In this document: positions 1 through 6,903 of the stretch, piece after piece
Layout of the letters: the number at the start of each line of letters is the position of its first letter
Numbering within the stretch: the stretch's first letter is position 1
DNA from: an uncultured Oscillospiraceae bacterium
GTDB lineage: Bacteria > Bacillota > Clostridia > Oscillospirales > Ruminococcaceae
DNA length: 20,282 bases
Reading direction: 5' to 3'
Assembly: GCA_900547455.1 (NCBI GenBank)
Contig: URGV01000035.1
Location: forward strand, 1 to 20,282
The notes under the pieces: model-generated
Databases searched by the model: none
The model's input: only the letters and a program-made list of their open reading frames with translations
What the model was told of the DNA's origin: nothing
Position numbers and translations under genes: made by a program

Positions 1-51
1 CGAAAATACTTGGCGGGCGACTGCCTGGAAAGATAGAGCGGTGCCAACACA
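1..51 (+). rRNA. rrf: 5S ribosomal RNA, 3' end (partial)
   Basis: The first ~50 bases read like the 3' third of a bacterial 5S rRNA. They have the GAAAATACTTGG strand of the loop E/helix IV region, a short closing hairpin (GGCGG, loop GCGA, CTGCC at about 12-25), the GGAAAGATAG return strand, and a GCCAACAC tail that would pair with the 5' end lying outside the window. A strong terminator follows within 12 bases, as expected at the end of an rRNA operon. The exact 3' end is uncertain by a few bases. This is recognised by pattern, without a covariance-model search. Confidence 0.82.
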
Positions 52-60
52 GATTGAAAA

Positions 61-91
61 AGCGACTCGCATTTTGCGGGTCGCTTTTTTG
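61..91 (+). terminator. Rho-independent terminator after 5S rRNA
   Basis: The stem is GCGACTCGCA pairing with TGCGGGTCGC (one G-T wobble), with a very short loop and then a T run. It sits just after the 5S rRNA end and would close the rRNA operon. Confidence 0.85.
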
Positions 92-130
92 CTGTGCATA
101 AAATTTTGATAAAGATTGTACTTGATAATG

Positions 131-160
131 AAAACGCCTCCCTTTGAAGGGAGGCGTTTT
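131..160. terminator. Bidirectional terminator between rRNA operon and the GGGtGRT operon
   Basis: This is a near-perfect palindrome with 14-base arms (AAAACGCCTCCCTT and its complement) separated by TG. A on one side and T on the other let it work in either direction. It lies 3' of the minus-strand GGGtGRT gene and of the plus-strand 5S rRNA, so it probably terminates the minus-strand operon and backs up the rRNA terminator. Confidence 0.75.
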
Positions 161-181
161 GGGTAGCCTATCGACATAACA

Positions 182-306
182 GCCAAAGGCTTTGCCTTTG
201 GAAACCACAAGCTTAAAAAAGCTAAAACTTTTATTTTTGCTCCTCACAAGCACGGTGCCGCGAGGCAAAGCCTGTAACCAATACGTGAATTGGTTGCAGG
301 CTCAGC
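182..306 (-). repeat. Structured intergenic repeat, copy 1 (truncated at its 3' end)
   Basis: Read on the minus strand, it carries the same ordered elements as three other copies in this window: GAGCCTGC, then AATTCACGTATTGG, the CCTCGCGGCACCG core, a GTTTT...AAGCTTGTGGTTTCC hairpin segment, and the CCAAAGGC/GCCTTTGG hairpin. It lacks the last GAGC...GCTC hairpin seen in copies 2 and 3. A long hairpin forms at 269-302: arms AGCCTG/CAGGCT, then one unpaired position, then AACCAAT/ATTGGTT. It begins 5 bases after the GGGtGRT stop codon in the same sense as that gene, so it would be the 3' UTR of that mRNA. I do not recognise the family by name. Confidence 0.8.
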
Positions 307-310
307 TTTC

Positions 311-1309
311 TTATTTGTTGGCTTCTTCTACTGCAACTGCGCAGGCGACGGTGGCGCCGACCATCGGGTTGTTGCCCATGCCGATCAGGCCCATCATCTC
401 AACGTGCGCCGGTACAGAGGAGGAACCGGCAAACTGCGCGTCGGAGTGCATTCTGCCCATGGTGTCGGTCATGCCGTAGGAAGCAGGGCCGGCAGCCATG
501 TTGTCCGGATGCAGGGTGCGGCCGGTGCCGCCGCCGGAAGCAACCGAGAAGTACTTCACGCCGTTCTCGACGCACCATTTCTTGTAGGTACCAGCTACTG
601 GATGCTGGAAGCGGGTCGGGTTGGTCGAGTTGCCGGTGATGGAAACGTCCACCTTCTCCAGCTGCATAACCGCAACGCCTTCCTGAACGTCGTCACAGCC
701 GTAGCATTTTACCTTGGCTTTGTCGCCGTCCGAGAAAGCAACCTCGCGGACGACATGCAGCTCACCGCTGAAGTAGTCGTACTGGGTCTCCACATAGGTG
801 AAGCCGTTAATTCTGGAAATGATGTACGCTGCGTCCTTGCCCAGACCGTTGAGGATGACGCGCAGCGGAGATTTTCTTGCCTTGTTGGCGGTTCTGGCAA
901 TGCCGATTGCGCCCTCCGCAGCAGCGAAGGATTCGTGTCCTGCCAGGAAGCAGAAGCAGCCGGTCTCCTCGCGCAGCAGCATTGCGCCCAGATTGCCGTG
1001 GCCCAGACCTACCTTGCGGTTTTCTGCAACCGAGCCAGGTACGCAGAACGCCTGCAGGCCGATACCGATGGCCTCAGCGGCCTCGGCAGCCTTGTTGATG
1101 CCCTTTTTCAGCGCGATTGCAACGCCCAGGGTGTAGGCCCAAACGGCATTTTCAAAAGCGATTGGCTGCACGCCTTTGACGATCGACTCAACATCAATCC
1201 CCTTGGAGAGACAGAGGTCTCTGGCTTCTTCCAGGGAGGTCATTCCGTATTCTTTCAGAGCTGCCTCAATTTTGGGCATTCTTCTTTCCTGTCCTTCAAA
1301 TTTAGCCAT
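311..1309 (-). CDS. GGGtGRT family protein (function unknown)
   Basis: A 332-residue protein that matches the family Pfam names GGGtGRT after its signature motif, here GGGTGRT at residues 259-265 followed by LHPDNM. The family has no established biochemical role. It is known mainly from anaerobic bacteria and archaea, usually next to a NifU-like gene as here. There is no signal peptide or membrane segment, so it should be cytoplasmic. Eight cysteines are visible: C33, C89, C118, C120, C202, C205, C246 and C323. They include a CxC (118-120) and a CxxC (202-205), which would suit metal or cluster binding, but that is inference. ATG at 1309 is preceded by AGGAGGG. Only 21 bases separate it from the upstream NifU-like gene, so the two are one operon. 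A structured repeat starts 5 bases after its stop. Confidence 0.92.
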   Translation of the reverse strand: MAKFEGQERRMPKIEAALKEYGMTSLEEARDLCLSKGIDVESIVKGVQPIAFENAVWAYTLGVAIALKKGINKAAEAAEAIGIGLQAFCVPGSVAENRKVGLGHGNLGAMLLREETGCFCFLAGHESFAAAEGAIGIARTANKARKSPLRVILNGLGKDAAYIISRINGFTYVETQYDYFSGELHVVREVAFSDGDKAKVKCYGCDDVQEGVAVMQLEKVDVSITGNSTNPTRFQHPVAGTYKKWCVENGVKYFSVASGGGTGRTLHPDNMAAGPASYGMTDTMGRMHSDAQFAGSSSVPAHVEMMGLIGMGNNPMVGATVACAVAVEEANK

Positions 1310-1330
1310 GATCGTGTTCCCTCCTGTCCC

Positions 1331-2023
1331 TTATTCTTCGCGCGGATCGATGTATTTGGCGGCGTTTTCATAGCGGCCGTAGGTGCCGATGTTCTTCTCG
1401 TACGCCTCTTTCGGGTCCATGCCGTGGCGGATGGATTCCAGCATCTTGCCTACGCGGACAAATTTGTAGCCGATGGCCTCGTTGTTCTCATCCAGCGCAA
1501 CCGACAGGATGTAACCTTCGGCCAGCTCCAGATAGCGAACACCCTTGGCTCCGGTGGAGAAGATGGTGCCGACCTGGGAGCGCAGGCCCTTGCCCAGATC
1601 CTCCAGGCTGGCGCCGATCGGCAGGCCGTCCTCAGAGAAAGCGGTCTGGGTTCTGCCGTAGGCCAGCTGTTTGAAGATTTCACGCATGGCGACGTTGATG
1701 GCGTCGCAGACAAGGTCGGTGTTGAGCGCCTCCAGCAGGGTTTTGCCCGGCAGGATCTCGCCGGCCATCGCTGCGGAGTGGGTCATGCCGGAGCAGCCCA
1801 GCGTCTCTACCAGCGCTTCCTGGATGATGCCGTCCTTGACGTTGAGGGTCAGCTTGCAGCAGCCCTGCTGCGGAGCGCACCAGCCAATGCCGTGGGACAG
1901 ACCGGAGATATCCGAAATCTGGTATGCTTTTACCCATTTGCCCTCTTCCGGGATCGGCGCCGGGCCGTGATGCGGGCCCTTCGCGACCGGACACATTCTC
2001 TCAACTTCATGAGAATAGTTCAT
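1331..2023 (-). CDS. NifU/IscU-like iron-sulfur cluster scaffold protein
   Basis: A 230-residue protein whose residues 50-110 resemble the NifU/IscU N-terminal scaffold domain: GCCKLTL, then LVETLGCSGMTHSA, then a third cysteine in LVCDA. The three scaffold cysteines would be C55 or C56, C77 and C106. The usual Asp of the CGD motif is absent; Cys-Cys-Lys stands there instead. It is longer than plain IscU (about 130 residues), with an N-terminal extension carrying C11 and C49 and a C-terminal part after residue 130 that I cannot assign. The start is ATG at 2023, with AAAGGGG at 2031-2038. A longer frame exists, but it begins with TTG and overlaps that ribosome binding site. It is first in an operon with the GGGtGRT gene and may load or hold a cluster for that partner. 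General housekeeping scaffolding is the alternative. Confidence 0.88.
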   Translation of the reverse strand: MNYSHEVERMCPVAKGPHHGPAPIPEEGKWVKAYQISDISGLSHGIGWCAPQQGCCKLTLNVKDGIIQEALVETLGCSGMTHSAAMAGEILPGKTLLEALNTDLVCDAINVAMREIFKQLAYGRTQTAFSEDGLPIGASLEDLGKGLRSQVGTIFSTGAKGVRYLELAEGYILSVALDENNEAIGYKFVRVGKMLESIRHGMDPKEAYEKNIGTYGRYENAAKYIDPREE

Positions 2024-2077
2024 ATCGATAACCCCTTTCAAACTATGGCAATAAATTCCTTTATCTACCTGCCTTCT

Positions 2078-2106
2078 ATTATAAAAGGAATACCGAAAAT
2101 TATCAA
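2078..2106 (-). promoter_or_regulatory. Promoter of the NifU-like/GGGtGRT operon
   Basis: On the minus strand, TTGATA (2101-2106), a 17-base spacer and a perfect TATAAT (2078-2083) precede the NifU-like start by about 55 bases. This gives the pair its own vegetative promoter, separate from the merR gene upstream. Confidence 0.8.
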
Positions 2107-2158
2107 GAACTTTCCCGTTAAAATATTGTCAAAAAAGTGACGTTCTCATCGCACAAAT

Positions 2159-2902
2159 TTATGATGGATTTTGACAATAAATTTCGATTGCCTGCGCGAA
2201 AAATTCCGCCAGGCCGTCAGCGTAACGGTTGAGGTTCTGAGCGAACCGTTCATCCGCGCGGTACATCTCTCCCAGCCCCGCCAGAATCTCGCGGGTGCAG
2301 TCGTAGTGGTTGCGGGTGATGTAGTCCTGCCAGCGCGCCACCATCCGCTGTGCCTCTTTTCCTGCGGGGTCAGTGCCGACCAGCAGGGCCATCTCCTGAA
2401 AGATTGCGTCTGCTTCCTCCTTCACCTGGTTCCAATCCTCCTTGCTGCGTCCTTTTGCCTTCTGCTGGCTCTGTTGCCAGGCGCCGGTATTGCCCCAGCG
2501 CTCCTTGGCTTCCTGCTGGTACTGCAAAAGTTCCTTTTCGTCAAAGGGTTTAAAATTCATCTGTAGTTCTCCTTTCCAGCCCTGTTCGGTCAGGGCGATC
2601 AATTGTTCCAAACGTTTTTTGCGCAGCAGGAGCAGCTTGCGGTGCTCCTGCAAAGCCCGCTGCCGGTCAAAATCCGGCTGGCGGAGGATGCACGCAATTT
2701 CCTTGAGCGGAAACTCCAGCTCCCTGAAAAATAAAATTTGCTGCAGCGTCTGCAAATTTTCCTGTGTGTAGTACCGGTACCCGTTCTCCCCGACCTGCTG
2801 GGGTTTGAGCAGGCCGATCTGGTCGTAGTAGCGCAGCGTGCGCACGCTTACGCCGCTCAATGCTGCGGCCTGCCCGACGGTGAGGTAGTGTGGTTGGTTC
2901 AT
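2159..2902 (-). CDS. MerR family transcriptional regulator with TipAS effector domain
   Basis: A 247-residue regulator. Residues about 7-75 are a MerR winged helix-turn-helix (LTVGQAAALSGVSVRTLRYYD, then GYRYY). Residues about 76-112 form the dimerisation helix. Residues about 130-245 resemble the TipAS antibiotic-recognition domain of TipAL and Mta, with the characteristic NHYDCTREILAGLGEMY and DERFAQNLNRYADGLAEF segments. TipAS regulators bind drugs such as thiostrepton-like peptides or other hydrophobic compounds and switch on drug-response genes. The true ligand here is unknown. The start is ATG at 2902, preceded by AAAGGAG; an upstream in-frame ATG at 2974 lies in the promoter. No drug pump lies next to it, so it may mainly control itself and distant targets. 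Reading through to the NifU-like gene is possible, as no terminator is visible between them. Confidence 0.9.
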   Translation of the reverse strand: MNQPHYLTVGQAAALSGVSVRTLRYYDQIGLLKPQQVGENGYRYYTQENLQTLQQILFFRELEFPLKEIACILRQPDFDRQRALQEHRKLLLLRKKRLEQLIALTEQGWKGELQMNFKPFDEKELLQYQQEAKERWGNTGAWQQSQQKAKGRSKEDWNQVKEEADAIFQEMALLVGTDPAGKEAQRMVARWQDYITRNHYDCTREILAGLGEMYRADERFAQNLNRYADGLAEFFAQAIEIYCQNPS

Positions 2903-2962
2903 TCTGTCTCCTTTCTCCGCCCTCCGGTCAAGTGGAGGGGCGATTTTTCTTGACCTGCCCCC

Positions 2963-2993
2963 AGTATACACCATGACGCAGCGTCAATGTCAA
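2963..2993 (-). promoter_or_regulatory. merR promoter with 19-bp spacer and internal dyad operator
   Basis: On the minus strand, a perfect TTGACA (2988-2993) and TATACT (2963-2968) are separated by 19 bases, the over-long spacing typical of promoters that MerR proteins activate by DNA distortion. Inside the spacer is a perfect 6-1-6 dyad, TGACGC-A-GCGTCA (2974-2986). This is what an autoregulatory MerR-family operator should look like. Confidence 0.85.
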
Positions 2994-3182
2994 GCGGGCT
3001 GAGCCCGCGCCCCATTCGCGGCAGGCTGAGCCTGCACCCAATTCACGTATTGGCAGGGAGGGCGGCCCGAGCCTTTACCTCGCGGCACCGAGTTCCTAGA
3101 AGTAAAGTTTTGGTCAAGCTTTTTCAAAAGCTTGTGGTTTCCAAAGGCAAAGCCTTTGGTCGAGCTCCGCAGAGCTCGAAAT
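2994..3182 (+). repeat. Structured intergenic repeat, copy 2
   Basis: The most complete copy. Hairpins in order are: GCGGGC-TGA-GCCCGC (2994-3008), a second near-identical unit GCAGGC-TGA-GCCTGC (3021-3035), CCAAT...ATTGG around TCACGT, the CCTCGCGGCACCGAG core, CAAGCTTTT/AAAAGCTTG (3115-3134), CCAAAGGC-AAA-GCCTTTGG (3141-3159) and CGAGCTC-CGCA-GAGCTCG (3161-3178). It begins exactly at the edge of the merR -35 box. Unlike the other copies it does not follow a gene in its own orientation. Confidence 0.85.
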
Positions 3183-3293
3183 CCTTGCGCTTTTTTCACT
3201 CTATCCCCAAAGCTCTGTTGAAAATTTACTTGTAAAGAAAAAGGATGCTTTTTTTCACATCCTCCACAGGAAATTGTGGAAAATAGAAGCCCT

Positions 3294-3321
3294 TTGAGAA
3301 AGAAGACTTTCGTGCTATAAT
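3294..3321 (+). promoter_or_regulatory. Probable promoter of the small-protein/reductase group
   Basis: TTGAGA (3294-3299), a 16-base spacer and TATAAT (3316-3321) with TG one base upstream of the -10. The transcript would run about 170 bases before the first gene. A second TATAAT at 3454-3459, nearer the gene, lacks a good -35. A small hairpin (TCCCCG...CGGGGA, 3421-3440) lies where its -35 would be, so it could be regulated. Confidence 0.6.
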
Positions 3322-3497
3322 CATGACAGGACGTAACTTTGCAAAGGACAGGCTGTGAGAAGGGAACAGGGCAGATTGCTCAATTTTTCACAAGCGCTTT
3401 GTCAGAACTGCAAAATCGTTTCCCCGGCTATTCTCGGGGAGAACAAAATGTTGTATAATAAAAAGAAGCTGTTTGTCCAAAAGGGGAGGGCCGGGGG

Positions 3498-3905
3498 ATG
3501 AAGCAGGAAGAAGCAAGGAAAAAACACGGCATCTGGAAAGGATTGCTGAGCTCATTGCTGACAGGCACCGATGCCCTGACCTGGGGAATCCCCATCCTGG
3601 GACTGCCGCAGGCCGAGGAGATTGTCTCGGCGCGGGCAACCTTTGCGGGGAGCACCGCGGAGGCCAAGCCGGTGGACATGGAGCTTGCCAAAAATCTGCC
3701 CGGTGTCCTGCACGCCTGGTTTGGCAGGGCGGAAGAGCGGATGCCCCAGGCGGTGATGACCTACACGCTGGCCGACGGTAGCGAGGTGGTCATCGCGGCG
3801 GATGAAGGGGTCATCTGTTTCGATGGAAGGTACCGCTGTCCCAAGGGCAGCAGCGGCAAACTGTTCTATCATATGGTACAGGATTTCGTGGAAGGACGCG
3901 ATTAA
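3498..3905 (+). CDS. Small protein of unknown function, paralogue A
   Basis: A 135-residue protein that I do not recognise. It is clearly homologous to the next gene. Shared blocks include GxPxxGxP near residue 31, VSAxAT, a DM then LPG/LAG-xLHxW stretch, ADGSxxV, DG and KGxxGxLF. Residues about 14-36 are moderately hydrophobic but interrupted by Thr, Gly and Asp, so membrane anchoring is doubtful, unlike its paralogue. The C-terminal part looks like a compact mixed alpha/beta domain ending at ADGSEVVIAADEG and a KGSSGKLF motif. ATG at 3498 follows GGGAGGG. The next gene starts 19 bases downstream, so the two are cotranscribed. It is likely the product of a tandem duplication. Confidence 0.78.
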   Translation: MKQEEARKKHGIWKGLLSSLLTGTDALTWGIPILGLPQAEEIVSARATFAGSTAEAKPVDMELAKNLPGVLHAWFGRAEERMPQAVMTYTLADGSEVVIAADEGVICFDGRYRCPKGSSGKLFYHMVQDFVEGRD

Positions 3906-3924
3906 AAAATGGAGGAATCAAACA

Positions 3925-4377
3925 ATGTTGGAAGATCCGCGCACGCAACGGATGAAACAAATGAAGATTGAGCTGCTGAAAAATTTTGTGATCTGCATCC
4001 TGATCGCACTGGTGATCTACTTTGTCAGTGTGGGGCTGCCGCTGTTCGGGATGCCCAAGCTGGACGATGTTGTCTCGGCACAGGCAACCTATGACGGGCA
4101 GACGGTGGAGATTGCGCAGGAGGACATGCAGATTGCGGTCGACCTGGCTGGCGGGCTGCACATCTGGCCGGGGACGGTGGAGACGGGGCTCACCCGCGCC
4201 TACATCACCTATCAGATGGCCGACGGCAGCCAGATGGTGGTCGGTGCTGACGCGCAGAAGGTGTATCGAGACGGCGAATGTTACCCGGTCAAAGGGGATA
4301 ACGGCGGGCTGTTTGAGACGGTGGTAGCGGGACTTTTCTTCGGTGTCGAGCCGCCGCAGGAACAGGCCGCAAAATAA
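3925..4377 (+). CDS. Small membrane-anchored protein of unknown function, paralogue B
   Basis: A 150-residue protein. A charged N-terminus is followed by one clear transmembrane helix at residues about 20-41 (FVICILIALVIYFVSVGLPLF), then a soluble domain of about 100 residues sharing VSAxAT, LHxWxG, TYxxADGS, and KGxxGxLF with the preceding gene. With a positively charged N-terminus, the domain probably faces outside. The function is unknown. The shape recalls small extracytoplasmic domains of unknown function in Firmicutes, but I cannot name one with confidence. ATG at 3925 is chosen because GGAGG sits 9 bases upstream; the longer open frame overlaps the previous gene. A reductase gene follows 28 bases downstream. 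Confidence 0.8.
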   Translation: MLEDPRTQRMKQMKIELLKNFVICILIALVIYFVSVGLPLFGMPKLDDVVSAQATYDGQTVEIAQEDMQIAVDLAGGLHIWPGTVETGLTRAYITYQMADGSQMVVGADAQKVYRDGECYPVKGDNGGLFETVVAGLFFGVEPPQEQAAK

Positions 4378-4405
4378 AAAAAACAAGGGGAAAGGATGAC
4401 ACAAC

Positions 4406-4957
4406 ATGAGGACGCTGATTTTTAACGGTTCAGCCAGAAAGAACGGGGACACCCAGAGCCTGATTGAGGAACTGACCCGTCAGTTGGAGGGGGAGGTTCG
4501 GATTATCAACGCGCACGACTGCAATGTGCGCGCCTGCATCGACTGCCGCCATTGCTGGGAGAAGCCGGAGTGCAGCATCCAGGACGGCTGGCAGCAGATC
4601 GACCCGTATCTGCGCAGCTGCGACAATGTGGTCATCGCTTCGCCCGTTTATTTTTGCGAAATCACAGGGCCGGTGCTCAGCACCCTCAGCCGCCTGCAGC
4701 TTTACTGGGCGGCGCGCAACTTCCGGCACGAAAAGCTGATCGATACCCCTAAGCGCGGCGGCATGATTCTGGTCGGCGGCGGACAGGGCACAGCGACAGC
4801 CCCCATGAACACCGCCGCGGTGCTGCTGCGGCAGATGAACGCGAGGGAAATCTTCGACCCGGTGTGCTGCTTTTGCACCGATCGCTGCCGCGCCATCGAG
4901 GACGAGCGTGTCGTCCAGCAGGTGGGGGAGCTGGCAGCATTTTTAAACAGAAAATAA
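4406..4957 (+). CDS. NAD(P)H-dependent FMN reductase / iron-sulfur flavoprotein-like
   Basis: A 183-residue flavodoxin-fold protein of the NADPH-dependent FMN reductase group. The N-terminal FMN phosphate-binding loop is LIFNGSARKNGDT (residues 4-16), and ASPVYFCEITG (79-89) is the second flavin-contacting loop. Residues 44-56 carry four cysteines spaced C-x2-C-x2-C-x5-C, which fits the compact CX2CX2CX4-7C motif of iron-sulfur flavoproteins (Isf) that bind a 4Fe-4S cluster. It may therefore transfer electrons between ferredoxin-like donors and small acceptors in the cytoplasm. The substrate is unknown. A ribosome binding site (AAAGGA) precedes ATG at 4406. It is last in the group with the two paralogues and is followed at once by a terminator. 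Confidence 0.88.
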   Translation: MRTLIFNGSARKNGDTQSLIEELTRQLEGEVRIINAHDCNVRACIDCRHCWEKPECSIQDGWQQIDPYLRSCDNVVIASPVYFCEITGPVLSTLSRLQLYWAARNFRHEKLIDTPKRGGMILVGGGQGTATAPMNTAAVLLRQMNAREIFDPVCCFCTDRCRAIEDERVVQQVGELAAFLNRK

Positions 4958-4963
4958 CAGGGG

Positions 4964-5000
4964 AGCACAGGACTTTGCAAGGTCTTGTGCTTCTTTTTTT
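4964..5000 (+). terminator. Rho-independent terminator
   Basis: The stem is AGCACAGGAC pairing with GTCTTGTGCT (one G-T wobble), an 8-base loop, then a run of T. It lies 6 bases after the reductase stop codon. Confidence 0.88.
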
Positions 5001-5402
5001 CCGCGCTTTGATAAAAGCGGGTAAATGTAAATTTTTGCGGCAGATTAGATAAAGCGCAAATTATACAATTTAGCGCAATCGAAAGGGGAGGGAAAAGGAA
5101 GAAAAAGAAGGATTTGCTTTTGTGGCAGATGCATAAGCAAATATTTGTATGCCATACAAATACAAATGAACGCGATAGAACGACAGGTAAAAAAGCAGAT
5201 ATCCGATTGGCTTGTGCAAGATAACAGTCTAGACAAAATGCAGACAGTTTGCAAAAGCGAATTCGTTGAAAGTCATAGTCAAAATGTACAAATATGGAAA
5301 GGGAATTGTTCGGAAAGATAAAAAGTTTTGTGATTTGTTGGGATAATTTCAAAAAGATATGAACAAATCTCACGAAATTGTATCGCGGATATGAATATTC
5401 TA
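5001..5402. other. AT-rich non-coding region upstream of agcS
   Basis: About 400 bases without a credible gene and much more AT-rich than the flanking genes. Visible structure: a GCGCAAATT/AATTTAGCGC hairpin at 5054-5076 with a one-base bulge, and a perfect 21-base dyad at 5142-5162. No tRNA, riboswitch or small-RNA signature is recognised. A minus-strand open frame running through it is low complexity (Phe/Ser/Leu-rich) and overlaps the reductase gene, so it is not believed. Confidence 0.5.
5142..5162. promoter_or_regulatory. Perfect 21-base dyad, candidate operator
   Basis: TATTTGTATG-C-CATACAAATA: two 10-base arms around one central base, followed by another CAAAT half-repeat. The TTGTATNNNATACAA core is reminiscent of GntR/FadR-type operators (inference). 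It lies about 240 bases upstream of the agcS promoter, so a direct role there would need looping or an unseen promoter. Confidence 0.5.
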
Positions 5403-5431
5403 TAGACAAACTCATAAATTTAAGCTATAAT
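5403..5431 (+). promoter_or_regulatory. agcS promoter
   Basis: TAGACA (5403-5408), a 17-base spacer and a perfect TATAAT (5426-5431), giving a leader of about 33 bases before the ATG. Confidence 0.75.
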
Positions 5432-5470
5432 GAAACTACCAACAAAAACCAATGTTGAGGAGGAAATTTA

Positions 5471-6865
5471 ATGGAAGCTTTTATGGATCAATTGAACCAA
5501 GTCGTCGTATCACTACAAAGCGTAATGTCCGGTAAGGTTCTGGTTGTGCTCCTGGTTGGTACCGGTATCTGGTTTACCATCAGACTCCGCGGCGTTCAGT
5601 TCCGCGAGTTTGGCAAATCTCTGAAAGCGGTATTCGGCAGCATCAACCTGAACGGTGCAAAGGCAGGCAAGGACGGTATGTCCTCCTTCCAGGCACTGAC
5701 CACCGCGATTGCCGCGCAGGTAGGTACCGGTAACCTGGCCGGTGCTGCCACCGCGATGGTAATGGGCGGCCCTGGCGCTATCTTCTGGATGTGGGTATCC
5801 GCCATCTTCGGTATGGCCACCATCTTCGTTGAGGCGTCTCTGGCACAGAAATACAAGACCGTTGATGAAAACGGCGAGGTAACCGGCGGACCTGCTTACT
5901 ACATCCGCGCTGCTTACAAAGGTCCTTTCGGCAAAGTACTTGCGGTTATCTTTGCGATCCTGATTTCTCTGGCACTCGGCCTTTTCGGCAACATGGTACA
6001 GTCCAACTCGATCAGTGCTGCGTTCAACAGCGCCTTCGGCATTGAGCCGGTTATCGTCGGCGTTGTTGTAGCGGTTCTGGCTGGCTTTATCTTCCTGGGC
6101 GGCATCGGCCGTATCGCGTCCGTAACTGAGAAACTGGTTCCAATCATGGCAGTCTTCTACATCCTGGGCGCTCTGATTCTGATCATCATGAACATCGGCA
6201 ACTTCCCGGAAGCGCTCCGTCAGATCTTTGTCGGCGCGTTCAATCCTGGCGCTGCTCTGGGCGGCTTCACCGGCGTTGCGGTATCCTCCGCAATCCAGTA
6301 CGGCGTTGCCCGCGGCCTGTTCTCCAACGAAGCTGGTATGGGTTCTACCCCACATGCGCATGCGGTAGCAAAGGTTAACCATCCTTGCGACCAGGGTCTG
6401 GTTGCGATCTGCTCGGTATTCATCGATACTCTGATCGTTTTGAACCTGACTGCTTTCTCCGTACTGTGCACCGGCCAGCTGCAGGAATACAACCAGTCTC
6501 TGACCGCTGCTGAGCTGACTCAGGCTGCGTTCGAGAGCGCATATGGCCACTTCGGCGCAATCTTCATCGCAATCTGCATGTTCTTCTTTGCCTTCTCCAC
6601 CATCATCGGCTGGTACTTCTTCGGTGAGAAGAACGTAAGATACCTGTTCAAACATCATCCGGCTGCTGCCGCGAAGGTTTACGCTGCGATCGTTGTAGTG
6701 TTCATCGTTGTCGGCTCCATGCTGAAAGTTGACCTGGTTTGGAACCTCTCCGACCTGTTCAACAGCTTGATGGTAATCCCGAACGTACTCGGTCTGTGGG
6801 CTCTGTCCAACGTTGCAAAAGACCTGTACGACGACTGGAAGAAACAGCCTGCAAAAGTTAAATAA
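5471..6865 (+). CDS. Sodium:alanine symporter family protein (AgcS)
   Basis: A 464-residue integral membrane transporter of the alanine or glycine:cation symporter family (AgcS/AlsT/DagA). Family motifs are visible: SSFQALTTAIAAQVGTGNLAG near residues 72-92, GGPGAIFWMW, and the family signature around VARGLFSNEAGMGSTPHAHA near residues 279-298. About ten or eleven hydrophobic helices are evident, and the length is normal (450-490). It probably takes up alanine or glycine with sodium; the substrate is inferred from family only. ATG at 5471 follows GAGGAGG with ideal spacing. It is monocistronic, with its own promoter and terminator. Codon choice (many GGT, GTT, CTG, ATC) looks smoother than in neighbouring genes, which would suit high expression. 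Confidence 0.95.
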   Translation: MEAFMDQLNQVVVSLQSVMSGKVLVVLLVGTGIWFTIRLRGVQFREFGKSLKAVFGSINLNGAKAGKDGMSSFQALTTAIAAQVGTGNLAGAATAMVMGGPGAIFWMWVSAIFGMATIFVEASLAQKYKTVDENGEVTGGPAYYIRAAYKGPFGKVLAVIFAILISLALGLFGNMVQSNSISAAFNSAFGIEPVIVGVVVAVLAGFIFLGGIGRIASVTEKLVPIMAVFYILGALILIIMNIGNFPEALRQIFVGAFNPGAALGGFTGVAVSSAIQYGVARGLFSNEAGMGSTPHAHAVAKVNHPCDQGLVAICSVFIDTLIVLNLTAFSVLCTGQLQEYNQSLTAAELTQAAFESAYGHFGAIFIAICMFFFAFSTIIGWYFFGEKNVRYLFKHHPAAAAKVYAAIVVVFIVVGSMLKVDLVWNLSDLFNSLMVIPNVLGLWALSNVAKDLYDDWKKQPAKVK

Positions 6866-6903
6866 GATTGCACACTTGTTTCACGATACATGTCTATCTG
6901 GGG

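Noticed and set aside
290..2140. 616-codon open frame on the plus strand
   Set aside because: It lies antisense to the NifU-like and GGGtGRT genes, has no ribosome binding site and encodes no recognisable motif; it is a product of GC-biased codon use.
3323..3358. Possible 11-codon leader peptide after the promoter at 3294-3321
   Set aside because: The ATG falls at or before the expected transcription start, with no ribosome binding site and no regulatory codon run.
4702..5415. 237-codon minus-strand frame through the agcS upstream gap
   Set aside because: Phe/Ser/Leu-rich low-complexity translation of AT-rich DNA, overlapping the reductase gene on the other strand; no ribosome binding site or motif.
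5513..6658. 381-codon frame antisense to agcS
   Set aside because: Shadow of a well-supported gene; the translation is highly charged and shows no domain.
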